64,000 nucleotides of DNA, taken from CAVALG01 sp963630555 (lineage in GTDB: Bacteria; Bacillota; Clostridia; Oscillospirales; Acutalibacteraceae). Location: assembly GCA_963630555.1 (NCBI GenBank), contig CAVGND010000001.1, positions 62,001-126,000 on the forward strand. Direction: 5' to 3'. The number at the start of each line of letters is the position of its first letter. The first letter of the stretch is position 1. The position numbers were made by a program, and so were the translations under genes. Positions 40,122 to 48,402 of the stretch are shown here, one piece after another. A model generated the notes under the pieces. It was given only the letters and a program-made list of their open reading frames with translations, was not told the DNA's origin and did no database searches.

Positions 40122-41948
40122 TTATTCAACCGTAACGGATTTTGCAAGATTTTTAGGCTTATCAATATCGCAATTGTTAAGTTTAGCAACATGATAAGCA
40201 AGCAACTGAAGCGGTATTACTTCGCAGGATGCCGCAAACAACGGCTCGGTTTGCGAAACATAAAGCACATCATCCGCCTCCGCCTGCATGGCACTGTTGC
40301 CCTCGTGAACAACACCGAGTACCGTTGCCGAGCGTGCTTTAACTTCTTTAACATTACTCATAAATTTTTCAAACAAACGCTCATAACAAGCAAGCGCTAT
40401 AACAAGTCGGCCTTCTTCAATAAGCGATATTGTTCCGTGTTTCAATTCGCCGGCAGCATACGCTTCGGAATGGATGTATGATATTTCTTTAAGTTTTAAT
40501 GAGCCTTCAAGTGCAACTGCAGCGTCAATATTCCTGCCGATAAAGAATATATTGCGTTTTGAATAATATTTTTGTGCGATTTTTTCAATATCGGTATTAA
40601 TATCAATGGTATGCTGTATTTGCTCGGGAAGTTTTAAAAGCGATTGAGTTAACTCTGTCTTACGGTCGGCACTGATTGTACCGGTAACTGCGGCGCCGTA
40701 TATTGCAAAAGCATAAAGAAGAGCCAACTGTGTTGTATATCCCTTAGTTGTTGCAACCGCAATTTCTGGCCCTGCCCAGGTATAAAGCACATCATCCGAT
40801 AATTTTGCAATAGTACTTCCGACAACATTTACAATTGAAAGCACATGCGCACCGTGCAATTTCGCTTCTTTCATTGCCGCTATAGTATCGGCGGTTTCAC
40901 CCGACTGACTTATAACTATCAGCAATGTTCGATTATTTATTATCGGATTTCTGTAGCGAAATTCACTTGCAAGATCAACCTCAACCGGCTTGCGCATTAA
41001 TTCCTCAATCACATATTTGCCAACCTGACCGGCATAGCACGCCGAGCCGCATGCTGTTATTACTATACGGTCAATGTTGTTTAATTCTTCGGCAGTCATA
41101 TTGAAACCGTCAAGAACGATCTCTCCGTTTTTAACGCGCGGTGCGATTGTCTTTTTTACTGCCTCGGGCTGCTCAAATATTTCTTTAAGCATAAAGTGAT
41201 CATAACCGCCTTTTTCGGCAACATCTACACTCCAATCAATGGTTGCCGTTTCGCGTTTGACAGGATTTAAGTCATAATCAAACACTTCGATGCTGTCAGG
41301 GGTCAGAACAGCAATATCCCCATCATCAAGATAAATCACATCTTTGGTATGTGATATAAGCGCAGTTATATCGGAAGCAATAAAGTTTTCATCTTTTCCT
41401 ACACCTGCAATTAACGGGCTTGACATTTTAACGCCTATCAATTTTTCGGGTTCATCGGCACAAATTACCCCGAGGCCGTATGAACCTCGCAGCATTTTTA
41501 CCACATCGACAACTGCCTTGACCAAATCGCCTTTATAGAAATACTGGACAAGTTGTGGTATAACCTCGGTATCGGTCTCGCTTTTAAAACTGAAACCTTT
41601 TGAAATCAGGAACTCACGCAATTCAATGTAGTTTTCTATTATTCCGTTATGAACAACAGAAAACTTCCCGTTATCGGACAAATGGGGGTGAGCGTTAAGT
41701 TCGCTGGGTTTGCCGTGCGTTGCCCATCTTGTATGACCGATTCCGATTTTACCGGAAATGCTTTCACCGCAATCGGTTTTATCCATCAGCAAATGAATTC
41801 TGCCGACGGTTTTTTTGGTTATTATATTACCGCTGTCAATGACTGATATTCCGGCAGAATCATAGCCGCGGTATTCAAGTCTTTCCAGACCTTTAAGCAA
41901 TATCGGGGCAGCCTTTTCACGCCCTGTATATCCCACAATTCCACACAT
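40122..41948 (-). CDS. glmS: Glucosamine-6-phosphate synthase (isomerizing, glutamine-dependent)
   Basis: GlmS makes glucosamine-6-phosphate from fructose-6-phosphate and glutamine, the entry to wall precursors. The 608-residue protein starts MCGIVGYTG, exposing the catalytic Cys after Met removal. The glutaminase domain includes HTRWATHGKPSELNAHPH, followed by two SIS sugar-isomerase domains (ITACGSACYAGQVGKYVIEE, ISQSGETADTIAAM, GRNIDAAVALEGSLKLKEIS). The terminal NCDIDKPKNLAKSVTVE is typical. GGGAG precedes the ATG. The leader is only about 40 nt, too short for a glmS ribozyme. Confidence 0.97.
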   Translation of the reverse strand: MCGIVGYTGREKAAPILLKGLERLEYRGYDSAGISVIDSGNIITKKTVGRIHLLMDKTDCGESISGKIGIGHTRWATHGKPSELNAHPHLSDNGKFSVVHNGIIENYIELREFLISKGFSFKSETDTEVIPQLVQYFYKGDLVKAVVDVVKMLRGSYGLGVICADEPEKLIGVKMSSPLIAGVGKDENFIASDITALISHTKDVIYLDDGDIAVLTPDSIEVFDYDLNPVKRETATIDWSVDVAEKGGYDHFMLKEIFEQPEAVKKTIAPRVKNGEIVLDGFNMTAEELNNIDRIVITACGSACYAGQVGKYVIEELMRKPVEVDLASEFRYRNPIINNRTLLIVISQSGETADTIAAMKEAKLHGAHVLSIVNVVGSTIAKLSDDVLYTWAGPEIAVATTKGYTTQLALLYAFAIYGAAVTGTISADRKTELTQSLLKLPEQIQHTIDINTDIEKIAQKYYSKRNIFFIGRNIDAAVALEGSLKLKEISYIHSEAYAAGELKHGTISLIEEGRLVIALACYERLFEKFMSNVKEVKARSATVLGVVHEGNSAMQAEADDVLYVSQTEPLFAASCEVIPLQLLAYHVAKLNNCDIDKPKNLAKSVTVE

Positions 41949-41995
41949 ATATTTTTCTCCCTTCAGTTGTTAAACTGATTGCATAACATAATAAT

Positions 41996-42024
41996 ATTGT
42001 ATTTATTTTCAACTAAAATGTCAA
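41996..42024 (-). promoter_or_regulatory. glmS promoter
   Basis: On the minus strand TTGACA (42024-42019) and TACAAT (42001-41996) are spaced exactly 17 bp. In the short leader CAGTT and AACTG form a small hairpin just before the Shine-Dalgarno. The remaining 42025-42212, up to the end of feoB, shows no gene or clear signal. Confidence 0.72.
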
Positions 42025-42212
42025 GACTAAAATATTGCTGTTACTCTTTGTTGCGACAACAAAATAAATAATTAATAATGTAAAAAAGAAATGAAATCTG
42101 TAATTATGATTTTAATTTTCTTCAAATTATCATCCTGATAGAAGTGTGTAAGCAGCAGGTCTACTTTTGATAGTTAAGTTTACCGAAGTATAATTTCAAA
42201 TGCTTAAATTTT

Positions 42213-44543
42213 TTATATAAGCGAAAAAAGCAGGAAAATCGTGCGCGCAAACAGTGCGCATACCCACGCAATTCCGCATTGACCTGCCATTACTGCAGCA
42301 GCCCATTTTATACCGAGTTCCCGCTTAACGGCGGCTATCGCAGCAGCACACGGAGTATACAGCAGGCAAAATACCAACATGCTTACCGCGGATGAACTTG
42401 ACATAAAAGAATCTGCCGATACACCGACAGATAAAATTTTAAGTGTTGAAACCACACATTCCTTTGCCATAAGTCCCGATATCAATGAAGTAACCGTCCT
42501 CCAATCGTTTAATCCGATGGGAATAAATACAGGTGCAATTACGCCTGATATATGTGCCAATATACTATCTTTTGAATCGGCGACAATCTTAATCTCAAGA
42601 TTATAGGTTTGCAAGAACCATATTATAATTGAAGTAATAAATATGACCGTAAATGTGCGACTTAAAAAATCTTTTGTTTTATCTCTTAATATTAAGAGAA
42701 TACTTGTTATACCGGGCATTCGGTAATTCGGTAATTCCAAAATAAGTGAATCTGTTTCGCCTTTAAACAAAGTGTTTTTTAAAACCAATGCAACAATTAC
42801 TGCGACCGCAATCCCTAAAAAATACAGTCCGGTAATAATCAAGCCGCTGAAATCCGGAAAAAAGGTTTGTACAATGAAGCCGTAAACAGGAAGTTTGGCA
42901 GTGCAACTCATAAACGGAATAAGCATAACCGTAAGGCATTTATCCTTTCGGGAAGAGATGGTGCGTGTCGCCAAAACAGCCGGAACCGTACAACCGAAGC
43001 CTATGAGCATCGGCACAATACTTCGACCCGATAAACCTATTTTACGTAATAATTTATCCGTAATAAAAGCTATACGTGCCATATATCCGCTGTCTTCAAG
43101 CAGCGAAAGGAAAAAGAACAGAATAATAATTATCGGCAAAAACGCAATAACGCTGCCGACCCCCGAAAAGATTCCGTCGATAATTAACTTTCTTACCGTT
43201 TCATTGACCTTACCGGAGATAAGCAGTCGGTCTGTAATCTGTGATAATTTTTCCAAACCAAATTGCAAAAGCTGCTGCAGCATCGGACCTGCCAAATTAA
43301 AGGTGATATAAAAAATCAATGTCATAATCAATAAAAGGGAAGGAAAGGCGGTATATTTCCCTGTAAGTATACTGTCAATTTTTCGGGTTCTTAGAGTTCC
43401 CTTACTCTCAGCAGGTAAGAATATTGCTCTGTCGCAAAGTTGATGGATAAATGAATAACGCATATTTGCCACAGCAGTGATACGGTCGGTGGCTGTCCGT
43501 GTCTCAAGTTTTTTTGTTAACACTTCTATTTTATTTAATTCTTTATCGCTGAGATTTAACCTTTTTATAATCTTTTCATCGGATTCTATTATTTTTTCTG
43601 CCGCAAAATACACCGGTATTTTTGCATTTAAAGCACTGAGGTTAATGATGTTTGCAATCTGCTTTACGGCAGCACCGACCGTATTTGTGTGCCCGTTATA
43701 CAAATCGCCGCTTTTGTTCGGCACTTGTTTCTTGTATGCTGCCTGCAAGGCGCATTTTGTAAGTGTATCAATGCCTTCGTTATGTAATGCGGATATCAAG
43801 ACAACCGGTGCGCCGAGCAGTTTTTCCATGCAATCAGTTTTTATAACTCCTCCGTTTGCATTAACCTCATCTGCCATATTAAGTGCCAATACAACAGGAA
43901 TTTCAAGCTGTATAAGTTGCGTTGTCAGGTAAAGATTGCGTTCGATATTTGTGGCGTCGATTATATTTATTATGCAATCGGGCATTCTATCAAAAATATA
44001 GTCATGGGTTATCATCTCTTCCGGGCTGTATGGTGAAAGCGAATATATTCCCGGCAGATCCGTTACATTGACATTTTCGTGCGCCTTAATCTTTCCGATT
44101 CTGTAATCGACGGTAACTCCGGGAAAGTTACCGGTTCGGTTGTTTGAACCGGTAAGTACATTAAACAGGGTGGTTTTTCCGCAGTTCTGATTCCCCACTA
44201 ATGCAAAGGTCACGGTTTTCCCCGTTGAAAAATAATATTTCTCATCAAAAGCCGACCTCGACGGCTCAATTTGCTTTTTTTCGTTATACACCTTGCTTTT
44301 TGTGACGATTCTATCATTACCGAGCGGTATTATTTTTATTTTTTCGGCGTCGCCGCCGCGAACTGCGAGCTTGTAACCGTGTATATGCAATTCAACGGGA
44401 TCGCCTAAAGGTGCATATTTTTCAATTTTTACAATCGTTCCGGGAACGAATCCCATATTTAAAAAATGATGTTTCAAATTTTTTTCGCCGCTTATTTCTT
44501 CTATAATGGCGGTTTCGCCCCTGCGCAATTCTTTTAATGTCAT
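42213..44543 (-). CDS. feoB: Ferrous iron transporter, FeoA-FeoB fusion
   Basis: FeoB imports Fe(II) through the membrane. The first 75 or so residues form an SH3-like FeoA domain (MTLKELRRGETAIIEEI, HHFLNMGFVPGTIVKI, GYKLAVRGGDAEKI), linked to the FeoB GTPase domain: G1 VGNQNCGKTTLFN, switch I GNFPGVTVDYR, G3 DLPGIYSLSPYS, G4 LNMADE. The helical spacer and a polytopic membrane domain with two Gate regions follow (VPMLIGFGCTVPAVLATR; MPFMSCTAKLPVYGF). About 776 residues. ATG 44543 follows AGAGGTT; a longer frame to 44579 is less likely. FeoA-FeoB fusions occur in several Clostridia and gut anaerobes. Confidence 0.95.
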   Translation of the reverse strand: MTLKELRRGETAIIEEISGEKNLKHHFLNMGFVPGTIVKIEKYAPLGDPVELHIHGYKLAVRGGDAEKIKIIPLGNDRIVTKSKVYNEKKQIEPSRSAFDEKYYFSTGKTVTFALVGNQNCGKTTLFNVLTGSNNRTGNFPGVTVDYRIGKIKAHENVNVTDLPGIYSLSPYSPEEMITHDYIFDRMPDCIINIIDATNIERNLYLTTQLIQLEIPVVLALNMADEVNANGGVIKTDCMEKLLGAPVVLISALHNEGIDTLTKCALQAAYKKQVPNKSGDLYNGHTNTVGAAVKQIANIINLSALNAKIPVYFAAEKIIESDEKIIKRLNLSDKELNKIEVLTKKLETRTATDRITAVANMRYSFIHQLCDRAIFLPAESKGTLRTRKIDSILTGKYTAFPSLLLIMTLIFYITFNLAGPMLQQLLQFGLEKLSQITDRLLISGKVNETVRKLIIDGIFSGVGSVIAFLPIIIILFFFLSLLEDSGYMARIAFITDKLLRKIGLSGRSIVPMLIGFGCTVPAVLATRTISSRKDKCLTVMLIPFMSCTAKLPVYGFIVQTFFPDFSGLIITGLYFLGIAVAVIVALVLKNTLFKGETDSLILELPNYRMPGITSILLILRDKTKDFLSRTFTVIFITSIIIWFLQTYNLEIKIVADSKDSILAHISGVIAPVFIPIGLNDWRTVTSLISGLMAKECVVSTLKILSVGVSADSFMSSSSAVSMLVFCLLYTPCAAAIAAVKRELGIKWAAAVMAGQCGIAWVCALFARTIFLLFSLI

Positions 44544-44568
44544 TTTTGCTAACCTCTTTTCAAAATAA

Positions 44569-44589
44569 TTACAATGCAATGTATTGTAA
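44569..44589. promoter_or_regulatory. Palindrome between feoAB and nth, possible iron-regulator operator
   Basis: A 21-bp dyad has arms TTACAAT (44569-44575) and ATTGTAA (44583-44589). It lies 26 nt upstream of the feoAB start and covers the likely -35 of the divergent nth promoter. It does not match the classical Fur box. A Fur-, DtxR- or other metal-sensing factor is possible but unproved. Confidence 0.4.
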
Positions 44590-44611
44590 AAAATAAAAAA
44601 ATATGTATAAT
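44584..44611 (+). promoter_or_regulatory. Promoter of nth
   Basis: TTGTAA (44584-44589) and TATAAT (44606-44611) are spaced 16 bp, about 31 nt before ATG 44642. The -35 overlaps the palindrome shared with feoAB. Confidence 0.55.
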
Positions 44612-44641
44612 ATTATTTAATACTACCTGAAGGTGCTGAAT

Positions 44642-45280
44642 ATGAAAACATTGAAAGAGAAGCGTGAAAAAGCCATTAAAGCGGTGTTGCTTTTTGAAAA
44701 AGAGTACCCTGATGCCGAATGTTCCCTTGATAGCAAAAATGCACTTCAGTTGCTTATTGCAACCAGACTTTCGGCACAGTGTACGGATGCAAGAGTCAAC
44801 ATTGTAACACCTGCACTTTTTAAGCGGTTTCCGACAGCGGAGGCGTTTGCGAACGGCCCGCTCGAAGATATTGAATCTATTATTAAAACTTGCGGATTAT
44901 ATAAAACCAAAGCACGCGATCTTATGGGAATAGGGAAGATGTTGTGCGATAATTACGGCGGAACCGTTCCCGATACAATAGAGGAATTAATAAAACTTCC
45001 CGGTGTCGGCAGAAAGACGGCAAACCTTGTCTGCGGTGATGTTTACGGCAAGCCTGCCATTGTTGCCGACACGCATTTCATAAGATTTTGCAACCGAATA
45101 GGATTTGTTAAAACACGTGATCCGCTTAAAGTTGAAAGCGAAATGAGAAAAATTCTTCCCCCCGAAAAGTCAAATGCATTTTGTCATAGAACAGTTATAC
45201 ACGGCAGAAAAATATGTTCGGCAAGAAAAGCGGATTGTGAAAACTGCTGCTTGAGAGATATATGTGAAAAGAGAATTTAA
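44642..45280 (+). CDS. nth: Endonuclease III
   Basis: This 212-residue bifunctional DNA glycosylase/AP lyase removes oxidised pyrimidines. It has the helix-hairpin-helix LPGVGRKTANLVCGDVYGKP, whose Lys is the catalytic nucleophile, followed by the catalytic Asp in VADTHFIRFCNR. The C-terminal [4Fe-4S] ligands are spaced C-x6-C-x2-C-x5-C (CSARKADCENCCLRDIC). ATG 44642 with AAGGTG upstream is preferred to GTG 44633. Confidence 0.96.
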   Translation: MKTLKEKREKAIKAVLLFEKEYPDAECSLDSKNALQLLIATRLSAQCTDARVNIVTPALFKRFPTAEAFANGPLEDIESIIKTCGLYKTKARDLMGIGKMLCDNYGGTVPDTIEELIKLPGVGRKTANLVCGDVYGKPAIVADTHFIRFCNRIGFVKTRDPLKVESEMRKILPPEKSNAFCHRTVIHGRKICSARKADCENCCLRDICEKRI

Positions 45281-45318
45281 AATTTTGCAAAAAATGCCGA
45301 AAATACTGTGTTTGGGTA

Positions 45319-45347
45319 TTGTAGTTTAAATGAATTTTTGGTATAAT
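45319..45347 (+). promoter_or_regulatory. bipA promoter
   Basis: TTGTAG (45319-45324) and TATAAT (45342-45347) are spaced 17 bp, leaving a leader of about 65 nt before the start codon. Confidence 0.6.
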
Positions 45348-45360
45348 GATTTTGTTGTTG

Positions 45361-45384
45361 CCCGATAGGCTGTTGCTTATCGGG
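45361..45384 (+). promoter_or_regulatory. Hairpin in the bipA leader
   Basis: CCCGATA and TATCGGG form a 7-bp stem with a 10-nt loop near the 5' end of the transcript. It has no following T tract, so it is more likely a stability or translation element than a terminator. BipA is a cold-responsive translation factor, so a thermosensitive leader is conceivable. Confidence 0.35.
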
Positions 45385-45420
45385 TGTATAATTGCTAAAA
45401 AGAAAAGAGAAGATTTTGTA

Positions 45421-47244
45421 ATGCATAATATGAAAAACCTCCGCAACATTGCGATTATTGCACACGTTGACCACGGTAAAACCACGCTTGTTGACCAATT
45501 ACTTAAACAAAGCGGAACTTTCAGAAACAACGAGCAGGTAGCGGAACGTGTTATGGACTCCAATGATCTTGAGAGAGAGCGCGGAATAACAATTTTATCC
45601 AAAAATACAAGCGTTATATACAATGATATCAAGATTAATATTGTTGACACGCCCGGACATGCGGATTTTGGTGGCGAAGTCGAACGAATACTAACGATGG
45701 TTGACGGGGTTTTATTACTTGTCGATGCATTTGAGGGATGTATGCCGCAAACCAGATTTGTTTTAAAAAAAGCTTTGGCATTGGGCAAAAAGCCGATTGT
45801 TGTTGTAAATAAAATAGATCGTCCCATGGCAAGACCTGCCGAGGTAGTGGACGAAGTTCTTGATCTTTTTATTGAACTCGGTGCCGATGATGATCAACTT
45901 GAATTTCCGGTTGTATATGCTTCGGGACGGGATGGATATGCCTCGACCGATCCTGACAAGCCCGGTACCGACCTTCGCCCGTTGCTTGATATGATAATTA
46001 ATGAAATCAAACCGCCCCAAAACGATATCGACGGGCCTTTCCAGATGCTGTTTTCAAATATTGAATATGATGAATATGTCGGCAGAATCGGCGTCGGCAG
46101 AATTGAGCGCGGCACCGTTAAAGACGGTCAGAGTATATCCGTATGCGACAAGGACGGGGTACCGCGCCGTGCAAAAATATCCAAAATCTTTATCTTTGAA
46201 GGTTTAAAACGTACGGAAGTTCCCGAAGCCGGTGCCGGAGAACTTGTTGAAATTGCCGGAATATCCGATATAAGCATTGGTGAAACCGCCTGTGATTCCG
46301 AGCATATCGATCCGTTACCGTTTATTAAAATCGACGAGCCTACCATTTCAATGAATTTTATGGTTAACAACTCGCCGTTTGCCGGACGCGACGGTAAGTA
46401 TGTAACTTCAAGAAATATACGTGACCGTTTATTTAAAGAAGTTGAAACAAATGTAAGTCTTCGTGTTGAAGAAACCGACTCAGCAGACACATTTAAGGTG
46501 TCGGGCAGGGGAGAGCTGCACCTTTCAATTCTTATTGAAACTATGCGTCGACAAGGATATGAATTTCAGGTATCTCCACCGACAGTAATATATAAATACG
46601 AAGATGGACAGAAACTTGAACCGATTGAATTGCTAATGATAGAAGTGCCCGAAGAATATGTCGGAGCGGTTATGGAAAAACTCGGTACACGCAAGGCAGA
46701 GATAACAAATATGGGCACGCGCGAAACCGGTTACAGCCATTTGGAATTTCTGATACCTTCAAGAGGACTGATGGGGTACCGTTCGCAATTTTTGTCCGAC
46801 ACAAACGGCAACGGCATACTAAATCATATATTCCACGGTTATGAGCCGTACAAAGGCGATATAGAAAACCGTCTTACCGGTTCTATCATAGCCCACGAAA
46901 CCGGTGAGTCAACCGGTTACGGATTATTTAACACCCAAAGCAGAGGTAGACTCTTTATAGGTCCGGGCGTGCCGGTATATGAGGGTATGATAGTCGGCGA
47001 AAACCCTAAAAACGAAGATATAGTCTGCAATGTTTGTAAGAAAAAACAGATGACAAATACGCGCGCAGCAGGCTCGGATGACGCTTTAAGACTTGTACCT
47101 CACACTGTATTAAGCCTTGAACAATCACTCGAATTTATTAAAGAAGATGAACTGGTTGAAATAACACCCAAAAACATACGTCTTCGCAAGAGAATACTCG
47201 GTAAAGAGCAAAGAATGAAATATGAAAATAAAATGAGAAAATAA
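45421..47244 (+). CDS. typA: Ribosome-associated GTPase TypA/BipA
   Basis: This translational GTPase of about 607 residues is related to EF-G and needed for ribosome assembly at low temperature and under stress. G1 AHVDHGKTTLVDQLL, switch I/effector ERERGITILSKN, G3 DTPGHADFGGEVER and G4 NKIDRP are intact. Domain III shows SGRGELHLSILIETMRRQGY, and the C-terminal BipA-specific domain includes NTRAAGSDDALRL. I chose ATG 45421; ATG 45430 is possible, and the open frame back to 45346 includes the leader hairpin and is not translated. Confidence 0.96.
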   Translation: MHNMKNLRNIAIIAHVDHGKTTLVDQLLKQSGTFRNNEQVAERVMDSNDLERERGITILSKNTSVIYNDIKINIVDTPGHADFGGEVERILTMVDGVLLLVDAFEGCMPQTRFVLKKALALGKKPIVVVNKIDRPMARPAEVVDEVLDLFIELGADDDQLEFPVVYASGRDGYASTDPDKPGTDLRPLLDMIINEIKPPQNDIDGPFQMLFSNIEYDEYVGRIGVGRIERGTVKDGQSISVCDKDGVPRRAKISKIFIFEGLKRTEVPEAGAGELVEIAGISDISIGETACDSEHIDPLPFIKIDEPTISMNFMVNNSPFAGRDGKYVTSRNIRDRLFKEVETNVSLRVEETDSADTFKVSGRGELHLSILIETMRRQGYEFQVSPPTVIYKYEDGQKLEPIELLMIEVPEEYVGAVMEKLGTRKAEITNMGTRETGYSHLEFLIPSRGLMGYRSQFLSDTNGNGILNHIFHGYEPYKGDIENRLTGSIIAHETGESTGYGLFNTQSRGRLFIGPGVPVYEGMIVGENPKNEDIVCNVCKKKQMTNTRAAGSDDALRLVPHTVLSLEQSLEFIKEDELVEITPKNIRLRKRILGKEQRMKYENKMRK

Positions 47245-47247
47245 TAT

Positions 47248-48144
47248 ATGAATTATGTAATTTTTGATATGGAATGGGATACCAAGTATTTCACCAAGCA
47301 AAAAAAATTTGTGAACGAAATTGTTGAAATCGGCGCTGTAAAACTGAATGATGATTTTAAAGAGATTGACCGTTTTTCGGTTTTGGTTCGTTCCTCACTC
47401 TCTGAAAAAGTTTCAAACCGATTTGTAAAACTTACAAACATTACAAATTCGGAAATGCTTTCCGGTATGCCGTTAAAATCTGCAATAAACTATTTTAAAA
47501 GTTGGATCGACGATCCCGACAACACAATTATGTTAACCTGGAGTAATACCGATTTATACGTTTTGGTTGAAAATTATACGCTTTTTGCTGCGCCCGACAA
47601 AACTCCCGATTTTATAACAAAATATGTTGATGCTCAAAAATTAGTACAGGATTATTTAAAGAAAAAGGGCAATGTAATTAATTCTCAGATTTCTTTACAG
47701 CACGCTGCCGAAATGCTCGATTTGAAAATCCAAAATATCGAATTACATCGCGCAGTTGATGATAGTGAATTGACATCAAAACTGTTTATACTATGCTATG
47801 AACCCTCTGTCTTCAAAAAATTCATTATCAATATAAATAAAACGAGATATTTTGAGCGTCTAACTTATAAGCCGCACTATATAAGCGATATTAAGGATAA
47901 TTCAATAAACAGGAAGGAATTGCGCTTCAAGTGCGAAAATTGCCGAATCAGAGCAAAACAAATCACCGATTGGAAATTCAACAATAGGTCGTTCAAAGCG
48001 CATTTTAAGTGCAGAAAATGCAACACGGAATTTATAGGCTGCGTATCATTTAAAAGAAAATTTGATTCTGTTTCCGTTAAAAGGCGAAGAATATACCCGT
48101 CAAGAAATACGGAAATTGACGCTTTAAAAATCACAAACGCATAG
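47248..48144 (+). CDS. DEDDh 3'-5' exonuclease with C-terminal zinc-binding domain
   Basis: A 298-residue DnaQ/KapD-like exonuclease. The active site is complete: Asp7 and Glu9 in VIFDMEWD, Asp102 in SNTDLYVL, and His167/Asp171 in ELHRAVDDSEL. A second region of about 100 residues holds CENC (229-232) and CRKC (255-258), most likely a zinc ribbon, and ends in a basic Arg/Lys-rich tail that may bind nucleic acid. The start is 4 nt after typA, so the genes are co-transcribed. DNA or RNA as substrate cannot be told; linkage to a ribosome GTPase favours RNA slightly. Confidence 0.85.
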   Translation: MNYVIFDMEWDTKYFTKQKKFVNEIVEIGAVKLNDDFKEIDRFSVLVRSSLSEKVSNRFVKLTNITNSEMLSGMPLKSAINYFKSWIDDPDNTIMLTWSNTDLYVLVENYTLFAAPDKTPDFITKYVDAQKLVQDYLKKKGNVINSQISLQHAAEMLDLKIQNIELHRAVDDSELTSKLFILCYEPSVFKKFIININKTRYFERLTYKPHYISDIKDNSINRKELRFKCENCRIRAKQITDWKFNNRSFKAHFKCRKCNTEFIGCVSFKRKFDSVSVKRRRIYPSRNTEIDALKITNA

Positions 48145-48175
48145 GTTCGAAAGTTAAATCTATCTGCCATAACCG

Positions 48176-48209
48176 TACGGTGTTACTGTATAGGGTAGCA
48201 CCGTATTTT
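48176..48209 (+). terminator. Terminator of the typA-exonuclease operon
   Basis: TACGGTG (48176-48182) pairs with CACCGTA (48199-48205), with further inner pairing TAC/GTA, followed by TTTTATTAT. Confidence 0.7.
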
Positions 48210-48240
48210 ATTATATTCGGTAAATGGGGTATTATTAAAA

Positions 48241-48272
48241 CTACGGTAATAAATAACAATTTATTGCCGTAG
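48241..48272. promoter_or_regulatory. Large palindrome upstream of the recombinase promoter
   Basis: CTACGGTAATAAAT (48241-48254) is complementary to ATTTATTGCCGTAG (48259-48272) except for one position, with an AACA loop. It ends 2 bp before the -35 box. It could be a regulator operator, a recombinase binding dyad, or a terminator insulating the gene. Confidence 0.5.
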
Positions 48273-48274
48273 TA

Positions 48275-48303
48275 TTGACATTTTAAAACCGTAATGTTAT
48301 AAT
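48275..48303 (+). promoter_or_regulatory. Perfect consensus sigma-A promoter of the orphan recombinase
   Basis: TTGACA (48275-48280) and TATAAT (48298-48303) are separated by exactly 17 bp. It is followed by the triplicated leader repeat. Such a full consensus promoter suggests strong transcription unless repressed. Confidence 0.8.
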
Positions 48304-48360
48304 TGTGTCATAACCGTAATGTTATAATTGTGTCATAACCGTAATGTTATAATTGTGTCA
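48286..48360 (+). repeat. Three tandem 25-bp repeats in the recombinase leader
   Basis: Three head-to-tail copies lie at 48286-48310, 48311-48335 and 48336-48360; copies 2 and 3 are identical and copy 1 differs only at its first base. Each contains CCGTAATGTTATAATTGTG and so a TATAAT. The first copy overlaps the -10 box of the promoter. They may be operator iterons or recombinase sites. Confidence 0.85.
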
Positions 48361-48402
48361 TATAAGTAAATACAACGACAATCTAAGAACGGAGTGATAA
48401 AA

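Noticed and set aside
41949..42212. Possible glmS ribozyme upstream of glmS
   Set aside because: The predicted leader is about 40 nt and none of the ribozyme core sequence is present; a normal promoter explains the region.
48286..48360. Possible CRISPR array
   Set aside because: The 25-bp units are head to tail with no spacers and no cas genes are nearby. They are tandem repeats in a leader.
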